Shown in pieces: positions 55,168-63,840 of a stretch of 64,000 bases of DNA. Each line of letters begins with the position of its first letter. The first letter of the stretch is position 1. This stretch comes from Iris pallida (Eukaryota > Streptophyta > Magnoliopsida > Asparagales > Iridaceae). The translations under genes and the position numbers were made by a program. The notes below the pieces were generated by a model that did no database searches, had not been told where the DNA came from, and saw only the letters and a list, made by a program, of their open reading frames with translations. The stretch covers positions 13,706,052 to 13,770,051 of the forward strand of contig JANAVB010003400.1 in assembly GCA_029216955.1 (NCBI GenBank), written 5' to 3'.

Positions 55168-56325
55168 ATGGCAAACACGATGGCGACTCTGCTGGGGACT
55201 AACTTCTCCACGGCTGAGGAGTTGGTGACGCAATCGGATGCAGCCAAACTTGGCTCCACACAACAGAAGATGGTCGTCCGCTTCGACCAACAGGCGTTCG
55301 AAGAGATGCTCTCTGAAGGCAGCGCTGGCCCGGTCCAGAAATGCACCCGCACCACGAAGGCTCGCAAAGAGTGGAGGCCAAAGTCATTTGCTCCTCCCCA
55401 AGCCGTCGATGGGATACCCTCGGTCGCTCAAGACGGCGAGAAAGACTCTCCTGCGGCCCCACTTCAGATCGCAGACACCTCTGCTATCTCCAAGTCCGGC
55501 AGAAGAAAATACTATGATGCTGGACTTGCAGGGGCAAAGAGGGTCTCTGCTCAACCTGAACCGCAGAGGGGTATTAGCCGCAGAAAGAAAATCTATGCGG
55601 CCACAACCGTCAACCACATGAAGAAAACTCATGCGGCCACTTCTGTCAGTCGCATAACTTATGCAGCTACAGTTCCCAACCGCATGGATGAGATTCATGC
55701 GGCTAGTAAAGTCAACCGCTTGCAGAAAACCTATGCGGCCATAGATGCCAACCGCATGCGGACAGCCTGCACGGCCGTGACTCCTAACCGCATAAGAACT
55801 CGTCCCACAACAGAAGACAGTCGCATGCAGATAGCCTGCACGGCACCCAACGCTAGCCGCATAGCGTCTCTACCACACTTCTCTCGATCAGTTTTCGACC
55901 GACTCTCATGCGGTCCTAACTCTGATCACTTTCTGGATAAAAATCAAGACTCTGTGATACCTAATGTGGACTCTTCCTATTACGCACCCACAAGTGCTAA
56001 AAAGAAAAAGTCTAGGGCAGTGCGGGCTCATCAAGTCCAGACAGCTGCCCCAACCTCTGACTATCGGGGCGTCCCGCTGAGTATCACGCGGGCCTCTGAC
56101 GGGAAGTTGTATAAAACCACTCGAGTCCAGCCCCCGGCGGCAAACGGACAAAGTGGTTCCTCTGACCTGCGTAAAGCTATCCTCCACAAACGCAAGGAAA
56201 GAGAAGGAGCCTCAGCATGCAGAGAGTCCTCACAGGGACGTCGCTGCACCCAGATTATCGTTAACTGCTGTTGCAACAACACGGCAGTAACGGAAGACCG
56301 GCCATCCGTCTTCCAAAGATTATAA
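55168..56325 (+). CDS. Tat-C ORF1 (unknown function, upstream of gag)
   Basis: 385 aa. The start ATG lies in the last bases of the LTR and the frame passes through the PBS (MANTMATLLGT), as in Tat-A. Motifs conserved with Tat-A: VTQSD, FDQQAFE, SVFDRL, DSSYY, ASDGKLYKTT. Residues about 135-235 are a repeat of about 13 residues (YAATxVNRM-like) encoded by YATGCGGCY and CCGCATG motifs; Tat-A lacks it. Near the end CTQIIVNCCC and SVFQRL are conserved. It ends in a TAA after FQRL and the same frame continues as gag. Function unknown. Confidence 0.75.
   Translation: MANTMATLLGTNFSTAEELVTQSDAAKLGSTQQKMVVRFDQQAFEEMLSEGSAGPVQKCTRTTKARKEWRPKSFAPPQAVDGIPSVAQDGEKDSPAAPLQIADTSAISKSGRRKYYDAGLAGAKRVSAQPEPQRGISRRKKIYAATTVNHMKKTHAATSVSRITYAATVPNRMDEIHAASKVNRLQKTYAAIDANRMRTACTAVTPNRIRTRPTTEDSRMQIACTAPNASRIASLPHFSRSVFDRLSCGPNSDHFLDKNQDSVIPNVDSSYYAPTSAKKKKSRAVRAHQVQTAAPTSDYRGVPLSITRASDGKLYKTTRVQPPAANGQSGSSDLRKAILHKRKEREGASACRESSQGRRCTQIIVNCCCNNTAVTEDRPSVFQRL
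55181..55199 (+). promoter_or_regulatory. Tat-C PBS
   Basis: TGGCGACTCTGCTGGGGAC, 3 nt after the LTR end; starts TGG as required. The tRNA is not assigned. It is translated within ORF1 as part of MATLLGT. Confidence 0.65.
55585..55870 (+). repeat. YATGCGGCY-derived coding repeat in ORF1
   Basis: Six to seven units of about 39 bp alternate TATGCGGCC or CATGCGGCY with AACCGCATG, coding for (H/Y)AAT..VNRM-type peptides. The motif therefore occurs in both orientations within each unit. Confidence 0.85.
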
Positions 56326-59300
56326 CATTCGAGCTCGGAAGACGAGGCACCTCCCGTTGCCTCCTGCAATTCTGCGCAGAAAGTCCCCGTTGAGGGGAGA
56401 GGGAAGAAGACAAGCATCTCCAGCCCAAAGGTGTCAACTATTGCAGCTAAGAAGCCGTCGTCTAAAGGATTATCCTCTACTGGAGTATTCCAACACACCC
56501 GTTCAAAGACGAAAACTGCTGTAGTAGGAAGTTCGCCGTCTACGTCATTGGGGGTCGTCGGAACTGGGGGTAGCACTCCTCCAAACCTCCACGACAACCC
56601 GACATTCCAAGAAGACGGACTGGAGGAAGCAAATCCTCCGACGGATACAACAGATACCGACGTCCCCGAGGACGTCCTAAACGAAGCAAGCTCTGAAGCT
56701 GGGGGTACTGTTCCTTCCGAGTCCGAACCTGAAGAGAACATCCCCACATATCCTGATGATTTCTCGATGCATGAGTATGACTCGGAGGGCATGTCCGCCA
56801 CCTCTCCTTCTGTCACTCCTCACGTGAGGACGGTATTCATGACGGACAACAGCCATGGTAGTTCCGGCGATCGCCAACGTATCGACACTTTGGAGGCCAT
56901 ACTGCACGCCTTGGTCAAGTCTGTAGACGAGATCAAAGCAGCGCTTCCTACTCTGCAGGGAGTGACACCTGGTCAGACAAGCACGGGTCCCGCGAACAAC
57001 ATAGATTCAAATTCAGCAGCACCAAACCCGGGCAATAATGCTCCCGAGATAACGGCCCCTACCGCGACAGATGAGGCCCGAGAAGTAAGGAGAGAGGTTC
57101 AAGAGCTTCGAGCGATGTTCCACGCCCGAGAAAATTCTCAAGACCTCAGAATACGGCAACCATACCCTGCTGAATGGAGGGATGTGCCCTTTCCCCCAAG
57201 ATATAAGCCGTTCAATATCAACTTATATGATGGTAAGACTTCAGCAAGCCGGTACATCACTTACTTTGAGGTCACTACCGACCATCTGCCCCATGATGAC
57301 GCCATCCTCACACGGTTATTCATTGGGGCACTAGAAGGAGTCGCCTTCGATTGGTACCGCAACCTGCCAGATAATTGTATCCACTCCTTCGATGGCTTCA
57401 AGCGCTTGTTCTTGGAGAGGTTCTATGAGGTAGGGCAGGACGTCACGATGTCTACCCTCATGGACGTCGTCCAAGGAGAGAAAGAGCTGACAAGGAATTA
57501 CATTGAGCGGTTTCGTCAAACCGCAATGAAGTTACCATCTAGCAACCCGGACTCTTCCTTGATTGAAATTTGCCAAAAGAGACTACTCCCAACAATTAGT
57601 CTCTGGATGGGCGAAAGTCAATTCAAGGACTGGAAGGCCTTTATCATCAGCGCTACAAGTGCCGAGGAACGATTGAAGAAAGCTTGCCAACTGGGGTTGC
57701 ATATCTCAGAGGGAGAGAACAAGGGGAAGCGTCCCAACGCCAGCAACGACAATGGGGGTAGCCCCTCCAACAACCGGGACAACAAAGGCAAGCAGGCCAT
57801 GGTGACCGATACAGCCCAGAAGCCCGAGCCACAGCCAGCAGACAAACAATGGCCTCAAATCACTTATTCTTTCGAAGATGGCCACGTCAAGCCTATCTTG
57901 GACATGCTTATACAAGGAGATAGAATTCAGCTTCCTCCACCAAGGCGGGAACCTCGGCCGGCTGATTTAGAAAATCCGAAGTTCTGCCATTACCACCACT
58001 ACGTCCACCATACTACACACGACTGCTACCAACTGAAACGGTATATCCAGAACCTCATCGATTCGAACGCTCTGGCTATCGACGTCGAGGAGGTAACCGT
58101 AGCAGCCAACATGGTGTCCGTACAATTCGATAATTTCCCTCCAACAGAGACTCAAGACGGTGTCATACCCATCCCTCTGGCAACGATGGAAATCACTAAT
58201 CTTCCGCCTGCCCGTGATCAAACTCCCGGCCTAGTACCCCTCACCACATCACGAGGGGAAATCATGTGGGTCCATCCGGACCTAGTCTACGAGGTGACTC
58301 AGCCCACTTTACCTTCTAAAAAGAAAAGTGGAAAGGTCAGATCATACCGCACCGCCTCGGCAGAGGAGGAGGAAGTCTCAGCCGTCACTACTCGATCTGG
58401 AGCACAAGCCCAACCAGTGGCCGAGAATCTGACTAATGATCAGCAGCCCACAAACGCTGATACTCCGGGACCGGCTCAGCCTTCGACGACCGATAAACCC
58501 AGGCCGAAAGAGACCCGCTTCGACAAATCCCTGCGAAAGGAGACACCTCAGGGGCTGGAAAGACCCTACAACTTCGACATCTTGGCTCAATTGGCCAATA
58601 CACCGGCCAAATTATCTTTATATGAACTCCTGAGGCTCTCGAAGGATGTCCGCACGGCTCTAAGTGAGGCGCTCCAAAATGTCGACGCATACTTGGCTCA
58701 GGTCAACCTCACGGAAGATAATCAGCCTACAGATCTCCAAGATAGTGCGTGTACAGGTGCAATGCCCAATATCGTCTTCTCTCCGCAGGATATGCTCATC
58801 AAAACTAACCTGCACGATCGCCCATTGTACTACACTAGATACATCGGCGACGTAAAGGTGGACCGAATGCACATTGATCCTGGGTCCTCCATAAGCATCA
58901 TTCCGAAGGGTCTGCTACATCATCTTCGCATTCCAATGCATCGCCTGACGCCTACAAGCACCGCCATTAGCGGTTTTAATTCGGGCAGGAGCTACCCAAT
59001 AGGGAAGATTCGCTTGAAATATCAGATTGGCGATCTCCAATCCGAAGTCACCTGCTACGTCATAGATACCGACACTTCTTACAATATCCTTCTGGGGCGG
59101 CCTTGGATACACGATTACATGATCGTGCCTTCCACGCTACACCAGTGCTTCAAATATGTCGATAAGCACGGCTTCGTGAGGACAGAGTTTGCTGATATCG
59201 ATCCCTTCAAGGGGGTCGAATCTTATTACTCAGACTCCTGTCTGTACGAAAAATCAAAGAAGCATCTGGTCGAAGAGGAGGTGCAAGCTCACACCAAGAC

Positions 59301-59937
59301 AACCACAAGATCAGAAGAACCCCTGACGATCCACCTCCAGGCTCGCAAACCGGGCAGTTCTGCACCCCTTACGGCTACTCTGCGTAAGGACGCAATCAGT
59401 CTATCGGCGCAAAAAGAGCAGATGAGAATCCGGCTGCCGAGGTCTGGCCAAGTGCCGAGACCCACACCAGGGCCTTTTACCATCAGACTACCGAGAGTCG
59501 GTCAGCTCCAAGCGGAGAAACTCAATCCCTCCGACAGACCGCTCACGATACGTCTTCCTAAAAAGGGCCGTCACCCCGACGCGAGGTCTGACACTTCCAG
59601 CGAACCAGCCACTCCTCGCCCCACGTCAGATGCTAAGCTGGGGGTTGCTAGTCTACCAACAACTCCACGGCCTGCTCCGCCGGTCGAGCCTCTGAAGATC
59701 AAGCTGACTAGGTCACTCTCTCAGTCTTCATTTATACAGGGGGTGGCTGAAGAAGAACCAGAATTAGCCAAGTATGTGGCTGCCCACTCTGATACCCCTT
59801 CCGCGGATGATGTAATCCCTCTCGAGAAGATACCTTATTTTATCAATAAAGGGCTATCTTTGAATTACATCGAGCTCAACAAGCTATGTACAATGTATGC
59901 TATGGACCACGGTATAGGTACTCACCTACACACATAA
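56326..59937 (+). CDS. Tat-C gag-protease
   Basis: Open from 56326 to TAA 59935-59937, same frame as ORF1; no ATG near the start, so it may be reached from ORF1. Counting from GTG 56431 (1,168 aa): acidic Ser/Thr-rich N-terminus; gag core about 239-430 (IRQPYPAEW, DWYRNLPDN, MSTLMDVVQGE, SLWMGESQFKDW); zinc segment FCHYHHYVHHTTHDC about 518-532, the Tat-type CHYH..C form; protease about 800-930 with HIDPGSSISIIP (Asp present, PGS instead of the usual TGA/SGA) and YNILLGRPWIH. The C-terminal 250 residues hold three or four IRLPRxGQ-like repeats of unknown role. Confidence 0.88.
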   Translation, partial: HSSSEDEAPPVASCNSAQKVPVEGRGKKTSISSPKVSTIAAKKPSSKGLSSTGVFQHTRSKTKTAVVGSSPSTSLGVVGTGGSTPPNLHDNPTFQEDGLEEANPPTDTTDTDVPEDVLNEASSEAGGTVPSESEPEENIPTYPDDFSMHEYDSEGMSATSPSVTPHVRTVFMTDNSHGSSGDRQRIDTLEAILHALVKSVDEIKAALPTLQGVTPGQTSTGPANNIDSNSAAPNPGNNAPEITAPTATDEAREVRREVQELRAMFHARENSQDLRIRQPYPAEWRDVPFPPRYKPFNINLYDGKTSASRYITYFEVTTDHLPHDDAILTRLFIGALEGVAFDWYRNLPDNCIHSFDGFKRLFLERFYEVGQDVTMSTLMDVVQGEKELTRNYIERFRQTAMKLPSSNPDSSLIEICQKRLLPTISLWMGESQFKDWKAFIISATSAEERLKKACQLGLHISEGENKGKRPNASNDNGGSPSNNRDNKGKQAMVTDTAQKPEPQPADKQWPQITYSFEDGHVKPILDMLIQGDRIQLPPPRREPRPADLENPKFCHYHHYVHHTTHDCYQLKRYIQNLIDSNALAIDVEEVTVAANMVSVQFDNFPPTETQDGVIPIPLATMEITNLPPARDQTPGLVPLTTSRGEIMWVHPDLVYEVTQPTLPSKKKSGKVRSYRTASAEEEEVSAVTTRSGAQAQPVAENLTNDQQPTNADTPGPAQPSTTDKPRPKETRFDKSLRKETPQGLERPYNFDILAQLANTPAKLSLYELLRLSKDVRTALSEALQNVDAYLAQVNLTEDNQPTDLQDSACTGAMPNIVFSPQDMLIKTNLHDRPLYYTRYIGDVKVDRMHIDPGSSISIIPKGLLHHLRIPMHRLTPTSTAISGFNSGRSYPIGKIRLKYQIGDLQSEVTCYVIDTDTSYNILLGRPWIHDYMIVPSTLHQCFKYVDKHGFVRTEFADIDPFKGVESYYSDSCLYEKSKKHLVEEEVQAHTKTTTRSEEPLTIHLQARKPGSSAPLTATLRKDAISLSAQKEQMRIRLPRSGQVPRPTPGPFTIRLPRVGQLQAEKLNPSDRPLTIRLPKKGRHPDARSDTSSEPATPRPTSDAKLGVASLPTTPRPAPPVEPLKIKLTRSLSQSSFIQGVAEEEPELAKYVAAHSDTPSADDVIPLEKIPYFINKGLSLNYIELNKLCTMYAMDHGIGTHLHT

Positions 59938-60510
59938 GTGACAAATGTATATACCACAATCCAGCTTACTCCGGCAGAAGACGCTTACCGAATAGTCGAG
60001 GGAGGGGACCACCCGATTATCTTCGGCCGGAGAGACGATCCGTACCCCTTCACCATAAAAGAAGTCGATCTTGGGTCAGATGCCGGGAGATTGCCTCTAT
60101 ACCTTTATAGTCCCCAGTCCAAATACCTCATGCAGAAACAAGGATATAATCTAGAAACTACACCAGGTTTGAATTACGGTACCGGACGGCGACTACCTTT
60201 GAAGCCTCCAGTACCGTCTGGTAAACCACGGGACTACTATAGCAAAACTCGATGTGGACTAGGGTATGTAACTCCCACAACGACTCCAGAGAGTTCAGAT
60301 GAAGAATGTGATTGGCAGTTACACTCAACCGGGTCACCAACTTCCGACTCAGACACAAGCATTGGGGACATATTCAGACAAGTCCTATCAGTCAACATGG
60401 CATTTGCCGACGCTTACGAAGAAGACGAGGACATTCCTGAAATCCTCGAGCTTGAGCCGTGGGCCCAACAGTTAGACGCACAATGGGAAAAGCGGTTCGA
60501 GCTAAGATAA
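59938..60510 (+). CDS. Tat-C linker between protease and RT
   Basis: In frame with both neighbours, between the two TAA stops at 59935 and 60508. It contains VYTTIQLTPAEDAYRIVEGG, a DPYPFTIKEVD segment and an acidic tail DAYEEDEDIPEILELEPW, which resembles pol N-terminal extensions of Tat elements. In Ogre relatives an intron lies between protease and RT; no clear intron is seen here. Confidence 0.65.
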   Translation: MTNVYTTIQLTPAEDAYRIVEGGDHPIIFGRRDDPYPFTIKEVDLGSDAGRLPLYLYSPQSKYLMQKQGYNLETTPGLNYGTGRRLPLKPPVPSGKPRDYYSKTRCGLGYVTPTTTPESSDEECDWQLHSTGSPTSDSDTSIGDIFRQVLSVNMAFADAYEEDEDIPEILELEPWAQQLDAQWEKRFELR

Positions 60511-61392
60511 CCTCCTACAGAGGATGAAGTTATGCAGGTCAACCTCGACACCGAATCCTCTCCAAAGCCAATCTTCGTCAGTAAAAGCCTAACAGACGAG
60601 GAACGAGAATCACTGCTGGAACTCATCAGAGAATACATTGACGTATTTGCATGGAGTTACGAAGACATGCCGGGATTAGATCCCGATATTGCTCTCCATA
60701 AACTCAATATACGGCCGGATGCAAAGCCAGTCAAGCAGCAGCAACGACACTTCCGCCCGGGCGTCATGGACGCGATCGAAGCCGAAGTCAACAAGTTGAT
60801 AGCCAGCGGCTTCATCCGTGAGGAGCAACACCCTGACTGGGTCACCAATATAGTCCCGGTCCTTAAGAAGAACGGGAAGATCCGAATCTGCATCGACTTC
60901 CGTAATCTAAATGAGGCATGTCCGAAAGACGAATTTCCCCTCCCGATCACGGACATCATGATTGACAACACATGCGGCTTCGAACGTATGTCATTCATGG
61001 ATGGATTCTCGGGATACAATCAAATCAAGATGTCCCCCAACGATGAGAAGCACACATCATTTAGAACACCGATCGGCACATACTGTTACGCAGTCATGCC
61101 ATTCGGTCTAAAGAACGCTGGTGCTACATATCAGCGGGCTATGAGTATCATTTTCAGAGAACATTTGCGCAAAACAGTGGAATGCTACGTCGACGACATC
61201 GCTGTCAAGAGTCGCCGTAAGGAGGATCATCTGCAAGATCTGAGAACGGTATTCGACCTGATGCGAGCCCACAACCTGAAGATGAACCCTACAAAGTCGT
61301 TCTTGGGCGTATCCAGCGGGAAGTTCTTAGGTTTCATCATCACTGCACGGGGTATCCATGTAGACCCTGAGAAAACCAAGGCAATAATGTAG
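60511..61392 (+). CDS. Tat-C reverse transcriptase
   Basis: From TAA 60508 to TAG 61390, ATG at 60532. DVFAWSYEDMPGLDP, then GFIREEQHPDWVTNIVPVLKK, CIDFRNLNEACPKDEFPLP, MPFGLKNAGATYQRAM, and the catalytic CYVDDIAVKS (about residue 217 from 60532). KFLGFIITARGI begins the connection. All three palm aspartates are present (FMDGFSGYNQIK for the first, the VDD pair for the others). The TAG at the end falls where the frame runs straight on into the RT thumb. Confidence 0.9.
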   Translation, partial: PPTEDEVMQVNLDTESSPKPIFVSKSLTDEERESLLELIREYIDVFAWSYEDMPGLDPDIALHKLNIRPDAKPVKQQQRHFRPGVMDAIEAEVNKLIASGFIREEQHPDWVTNIVPVLKKNGKIRICIDFRNLNEACPKDEFPLPITDIMIDNTCGFERMSFMDGFSGYNQIKMSPNDEKHTSFRTPIGTYCYAVMPFGLKNAGATYQRAMSIIFREHLRKTVECYVDDIAVKSRRKEDHLQDLRTVFDLMRAHNLKMNPTKSFLGVSSGKFLGFIITARGIHVDPEKTKAIM

Positions 61393-63840
61393 ATGGGTCC
61401 CCCGAAAAATCTCCGCGAACTTAGAGGCCTCCAAGGGAGGCTAGCCTATATCAGAAGGTTCATTTCCAATCTCTCCGGACGATGCCGGCCGTTCACACAC
61501 CTCATGAAGAAGGGAGTCTCATTCGTATGGAACGAAGAATGCCAACGCGCTTTCGACGACATCAAAGAATATTTGTCAAATCCTCCAGTCCTGGTGGCCC
61601 CGGTCCCTGGAAAACCATTCTTGCTCTACGTACGAGCAATGGAATACTCCCTCGGTGCCCTGCTGGCACAAAATAATGACACAGGACACGAACAGGCCAT
61701 ATACTACCTCAGCCGAATGATGGTCGGGCCCGAACACCGATACACTGCCGTGGAGAAAGAATGCCTCGCCTTGGTATTCGCCATTCAAAAGATGCGGCAT
61801 TATGTTACAGGACAAACCATACATGTGATCTCACGGGTAAATCCCCTCAGGGTACTCATGACTAAACCAGGGGCGCTCAGCTCTCGCCTCGCTACATGGG
61901 CAATACTGCTATCCCCATATCATATGATCTTTGTCCCACAGAAGGCTGTCAAAGGCCAAGCCCTGGCAGACTTTTTGGCGGCCCATCCAGGATCGGGGTC
62001 ATCCAGAATATATGAGGAAATCCCAGATGAGGTCGCCGATTCTAATACAACCACCCACGACAACATATGGAGGATGTTCTTCGATGGCGCTTCAAGAACC
62101 GGACCCAAGGGAAATATCGTCGTCGGGGTCGGAGTAGTATTGATCTCTCCTACCGGGCTAGTGATCAATCGCGCCTACTCTCTCACGGAACCCTGTTCCA
62201 ACAATATGGCCGAGTACAACGCTTTGATCATTGGCCTCCAACTCGCAAAGGAGCTGGGTGTAGAATATCTCGAAGCATACGGCGATTCACAATTAATCGT
62301 CAATCAGATTCGGGGGTCGTACGAAGTCCGCCATGAAGACATGATCCCCTACCACCAAATAGCAATCAACATTATCTCCTCATTCGAGGGATTCTTCATC
62401 GAACACGTCCCCAGACTTCAAAATATCGAAGCCGATGCCCTAGCAGGCCTTGCCGCTTCCTTAGCAGTGCCGAACCAAGCGCATCACTCGGTTGAGGTGA
62501 TAGGCCACGAACTGGTCTGTCCCAAGAACAATATTCAATTGGTGGCGAGCTATTCCGCCCAGACGGTCGACGAAACACCAGACTGGAGACAGTCGTTCAT
62601 TGACTTCGTCGTATACGATATCCTCTCGGAGAATCCAAGGGAAGCCACCTCCATCAGACGGCGTTCTCTCAGATTCTTCTACGACACAGAGACAAAGATG
62701 CTGTACCGACGATCCTACGACGGATTATTACTCCGGTGCTTGTCAAACGCAGAAGCCAAAGAAGCTGTACGAGAAGCTCACGACGGTATCTGTGGGGCCC
62801 ATCAGCCTGGCCCTAAGCTACAGGACCGCCTTCGCCGTATGGGCTACTACTGGCCCACGATGGTGGCAGACGCAATAGACTATGCCAGAAAATGCAAGGC
62901 TTGCCAAGTCCACGCGGACTTCATTCACCAACCATCCGAGTTTCTACATCCAACGGTGGCATCCTGGCCATTCGAAGCATGGGGAATGGATATCATTGGT
63001 CCAATCACCCCACCTTCCTCCCGACGACATCGCTTCATACTTGCGATCACCGACTACTTCTCCAAATGGGCGGAAGTCGTCCCACTCGCAGAAGTTAAGA
63101 CTTCAAACGTGATCAGCTTCCTTAAGCATCACGTCATCTACCGCTTCGGACTGCCGCGGAGGATCATCCATGATAATGGTCCGCAGTTTGCAAGCCATGC
63201 ATTCTATCGATTCTGTGACAAACACCGCATTCAGAATGCCGCTTCGACACCATATAACCCGGCAGCACATGGGTTGGAAGAGGCATTCAATAAAACGATC
63301 ATCAAACTCCTCAAGAAGTTTGTCTCCTCTAACAAACGCGACTGGAACGAGAAGCTCGGCGAATGCTTATGGGCTTATCGTACCACGGTTCGAACTGCTA
63401 CTGGGAATACACCATTCTCTTTAGTATACGGGAGTGAGGCAGTCCTCCCACTAGAAACTCAGATTCCCTCACTCCGTGTCGCCCTCACTTATCAATTGAC
63501 AACGGATGATAACTATCGACGCCGATTACAAGAGTTGGAGGCCTTAGACGAAAAGCGCCTCCTAGCCCAGCAAAGGATCGAGCTATACCAAGCACGTATC
63601 TCAGGAGCCTTCAACAAGAAGGTCAAAATCAGAACATTCCAAGTGGGCGATCTCGTTCTGGCAGTCCGGAGACCAATGGTTATGACTCACAAGACCGCAG
63701 GCAAGTTCCAGCCAAAATGGGAAGGTCCATTTGTCATCGAGGCCGTGTTCTCCAACGGCGCCTACCGCCTCGCCAAGCAGAATGGGGACTTGCTTATGTT
63801 GCCCGTCAACGGCAAGTTTCTGAAGAAATACTATGTTTAG
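61393..63840 (+). CDS. Tat-C RT end, dual RNase H and integrase
   Basis: 815 aa. RT thumb 1-70 (GRLAYIRRFISNLSGRC). First RNase H about 75-195 (FLLYVRAMEYSLGALLAQ; the usual catalytic Asp of this strand is absent, common in Tat). Second, archaeal-type RNase H about 225-355: FFDGASRTGPKG, NMAEYNALIIGL, YGDSQLIVNQI and EADALAGLA retain the D-E-D-D set. Integrase: zinc HHCC about 455-505 (CKACQ at the end); catalytic core with D (GMDIIGP, about 530), D (HDNGPQF, about 593) and E (GLEEAFNKT, about 630). The C-terminal barrel KWEGPFVIEAV is followed by a stop at 63838-63840. Confidence 0.92.
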   Translation: MGPPKNLRELRGLQGRLAYIRRFISNLSGRCRPFTHLMKKGVSFVWNEECQRAFDDIKEYLSNPPVLVAPVPGKPFLLYVRAMEYSLGALLAQNNDTGHEQAIYYLSRMMVGPEHRYTAVEKECLALVFAIQKMRHYVTGQTIHVISRVNPLRVLMTKPGALSSRLATWAILLSPYHMIFVPQKAVKGQALADFLAAHPGSGSSRIYEEIPDEVADSNTTTHDNIWRMFFDGASRTGPKGNIVVGVGVVLISPTGLVINRAYSLTEPCSNNMAEYNALIIGLQLAKELGVEYLEAYGDSQLIVNQIRGSYEVRHEDMIPYHQIAINIISSFEGFFIEHVPRLQNIEADALAGLAASLAVPNQAHHSVEVIGHELVCPKNNIQLVASYSAQTVDETPDWRQSFIDFVVYDILSENPREATSIRRRSLRFFYDTETKMLYRRSYDGLLLRCLSNAEAKEAVREAHDGICGAHQPGPKLQDRLRRMGYYWPTMVADAIDYARKCKACQVHADFIHQPSEFLHPTVASWPFEAWGMDIIGPITPPSSRRHRFILAITDYFSKWAEVVPLAEVKTSNVISFLKHHVIYRFGLPRRIIHDNGPQFASHAFYRFCDKHRIQNAASTPYNPAAHGLEEAFNKTIIKLLKKFVSSNKRDWNEKLGECLWAYRTTVRTATGNTPFSLVYGSEAVLPLETQIPSLRVALTYQLTTDDNYRRRLQELEALDEKRLLAQQRIELYQARISGAFNKKVKIRTFQVGDLVLAVRRPMVMTHKTAGKFQPKWEGPFVIEAVFSNGAYRLAKQNGDLLMLPVNGKFLKKYYV

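Larger units (their letters stand above)
53795..55177 (+). repeat. Tat-C 5' LTR
   Basis: About 1,383 bp. The start TGTAGAAGCATGG matches the Tat-A LTR start and the end GCAAACA is 3 nt before the PBS. The TATA box is at 54765. The 5 bp before it are ATAGG; the other end lies outside the window, so the boundary rests on comparison with Tat-A. Confidence 0.7.

Noticed and set aside
56061..56816. 251-codon minus ORF opposite Tat-C gag
   Set aside because: Antisense shadow of the gag N-terminus; not preserved in Tat-A.
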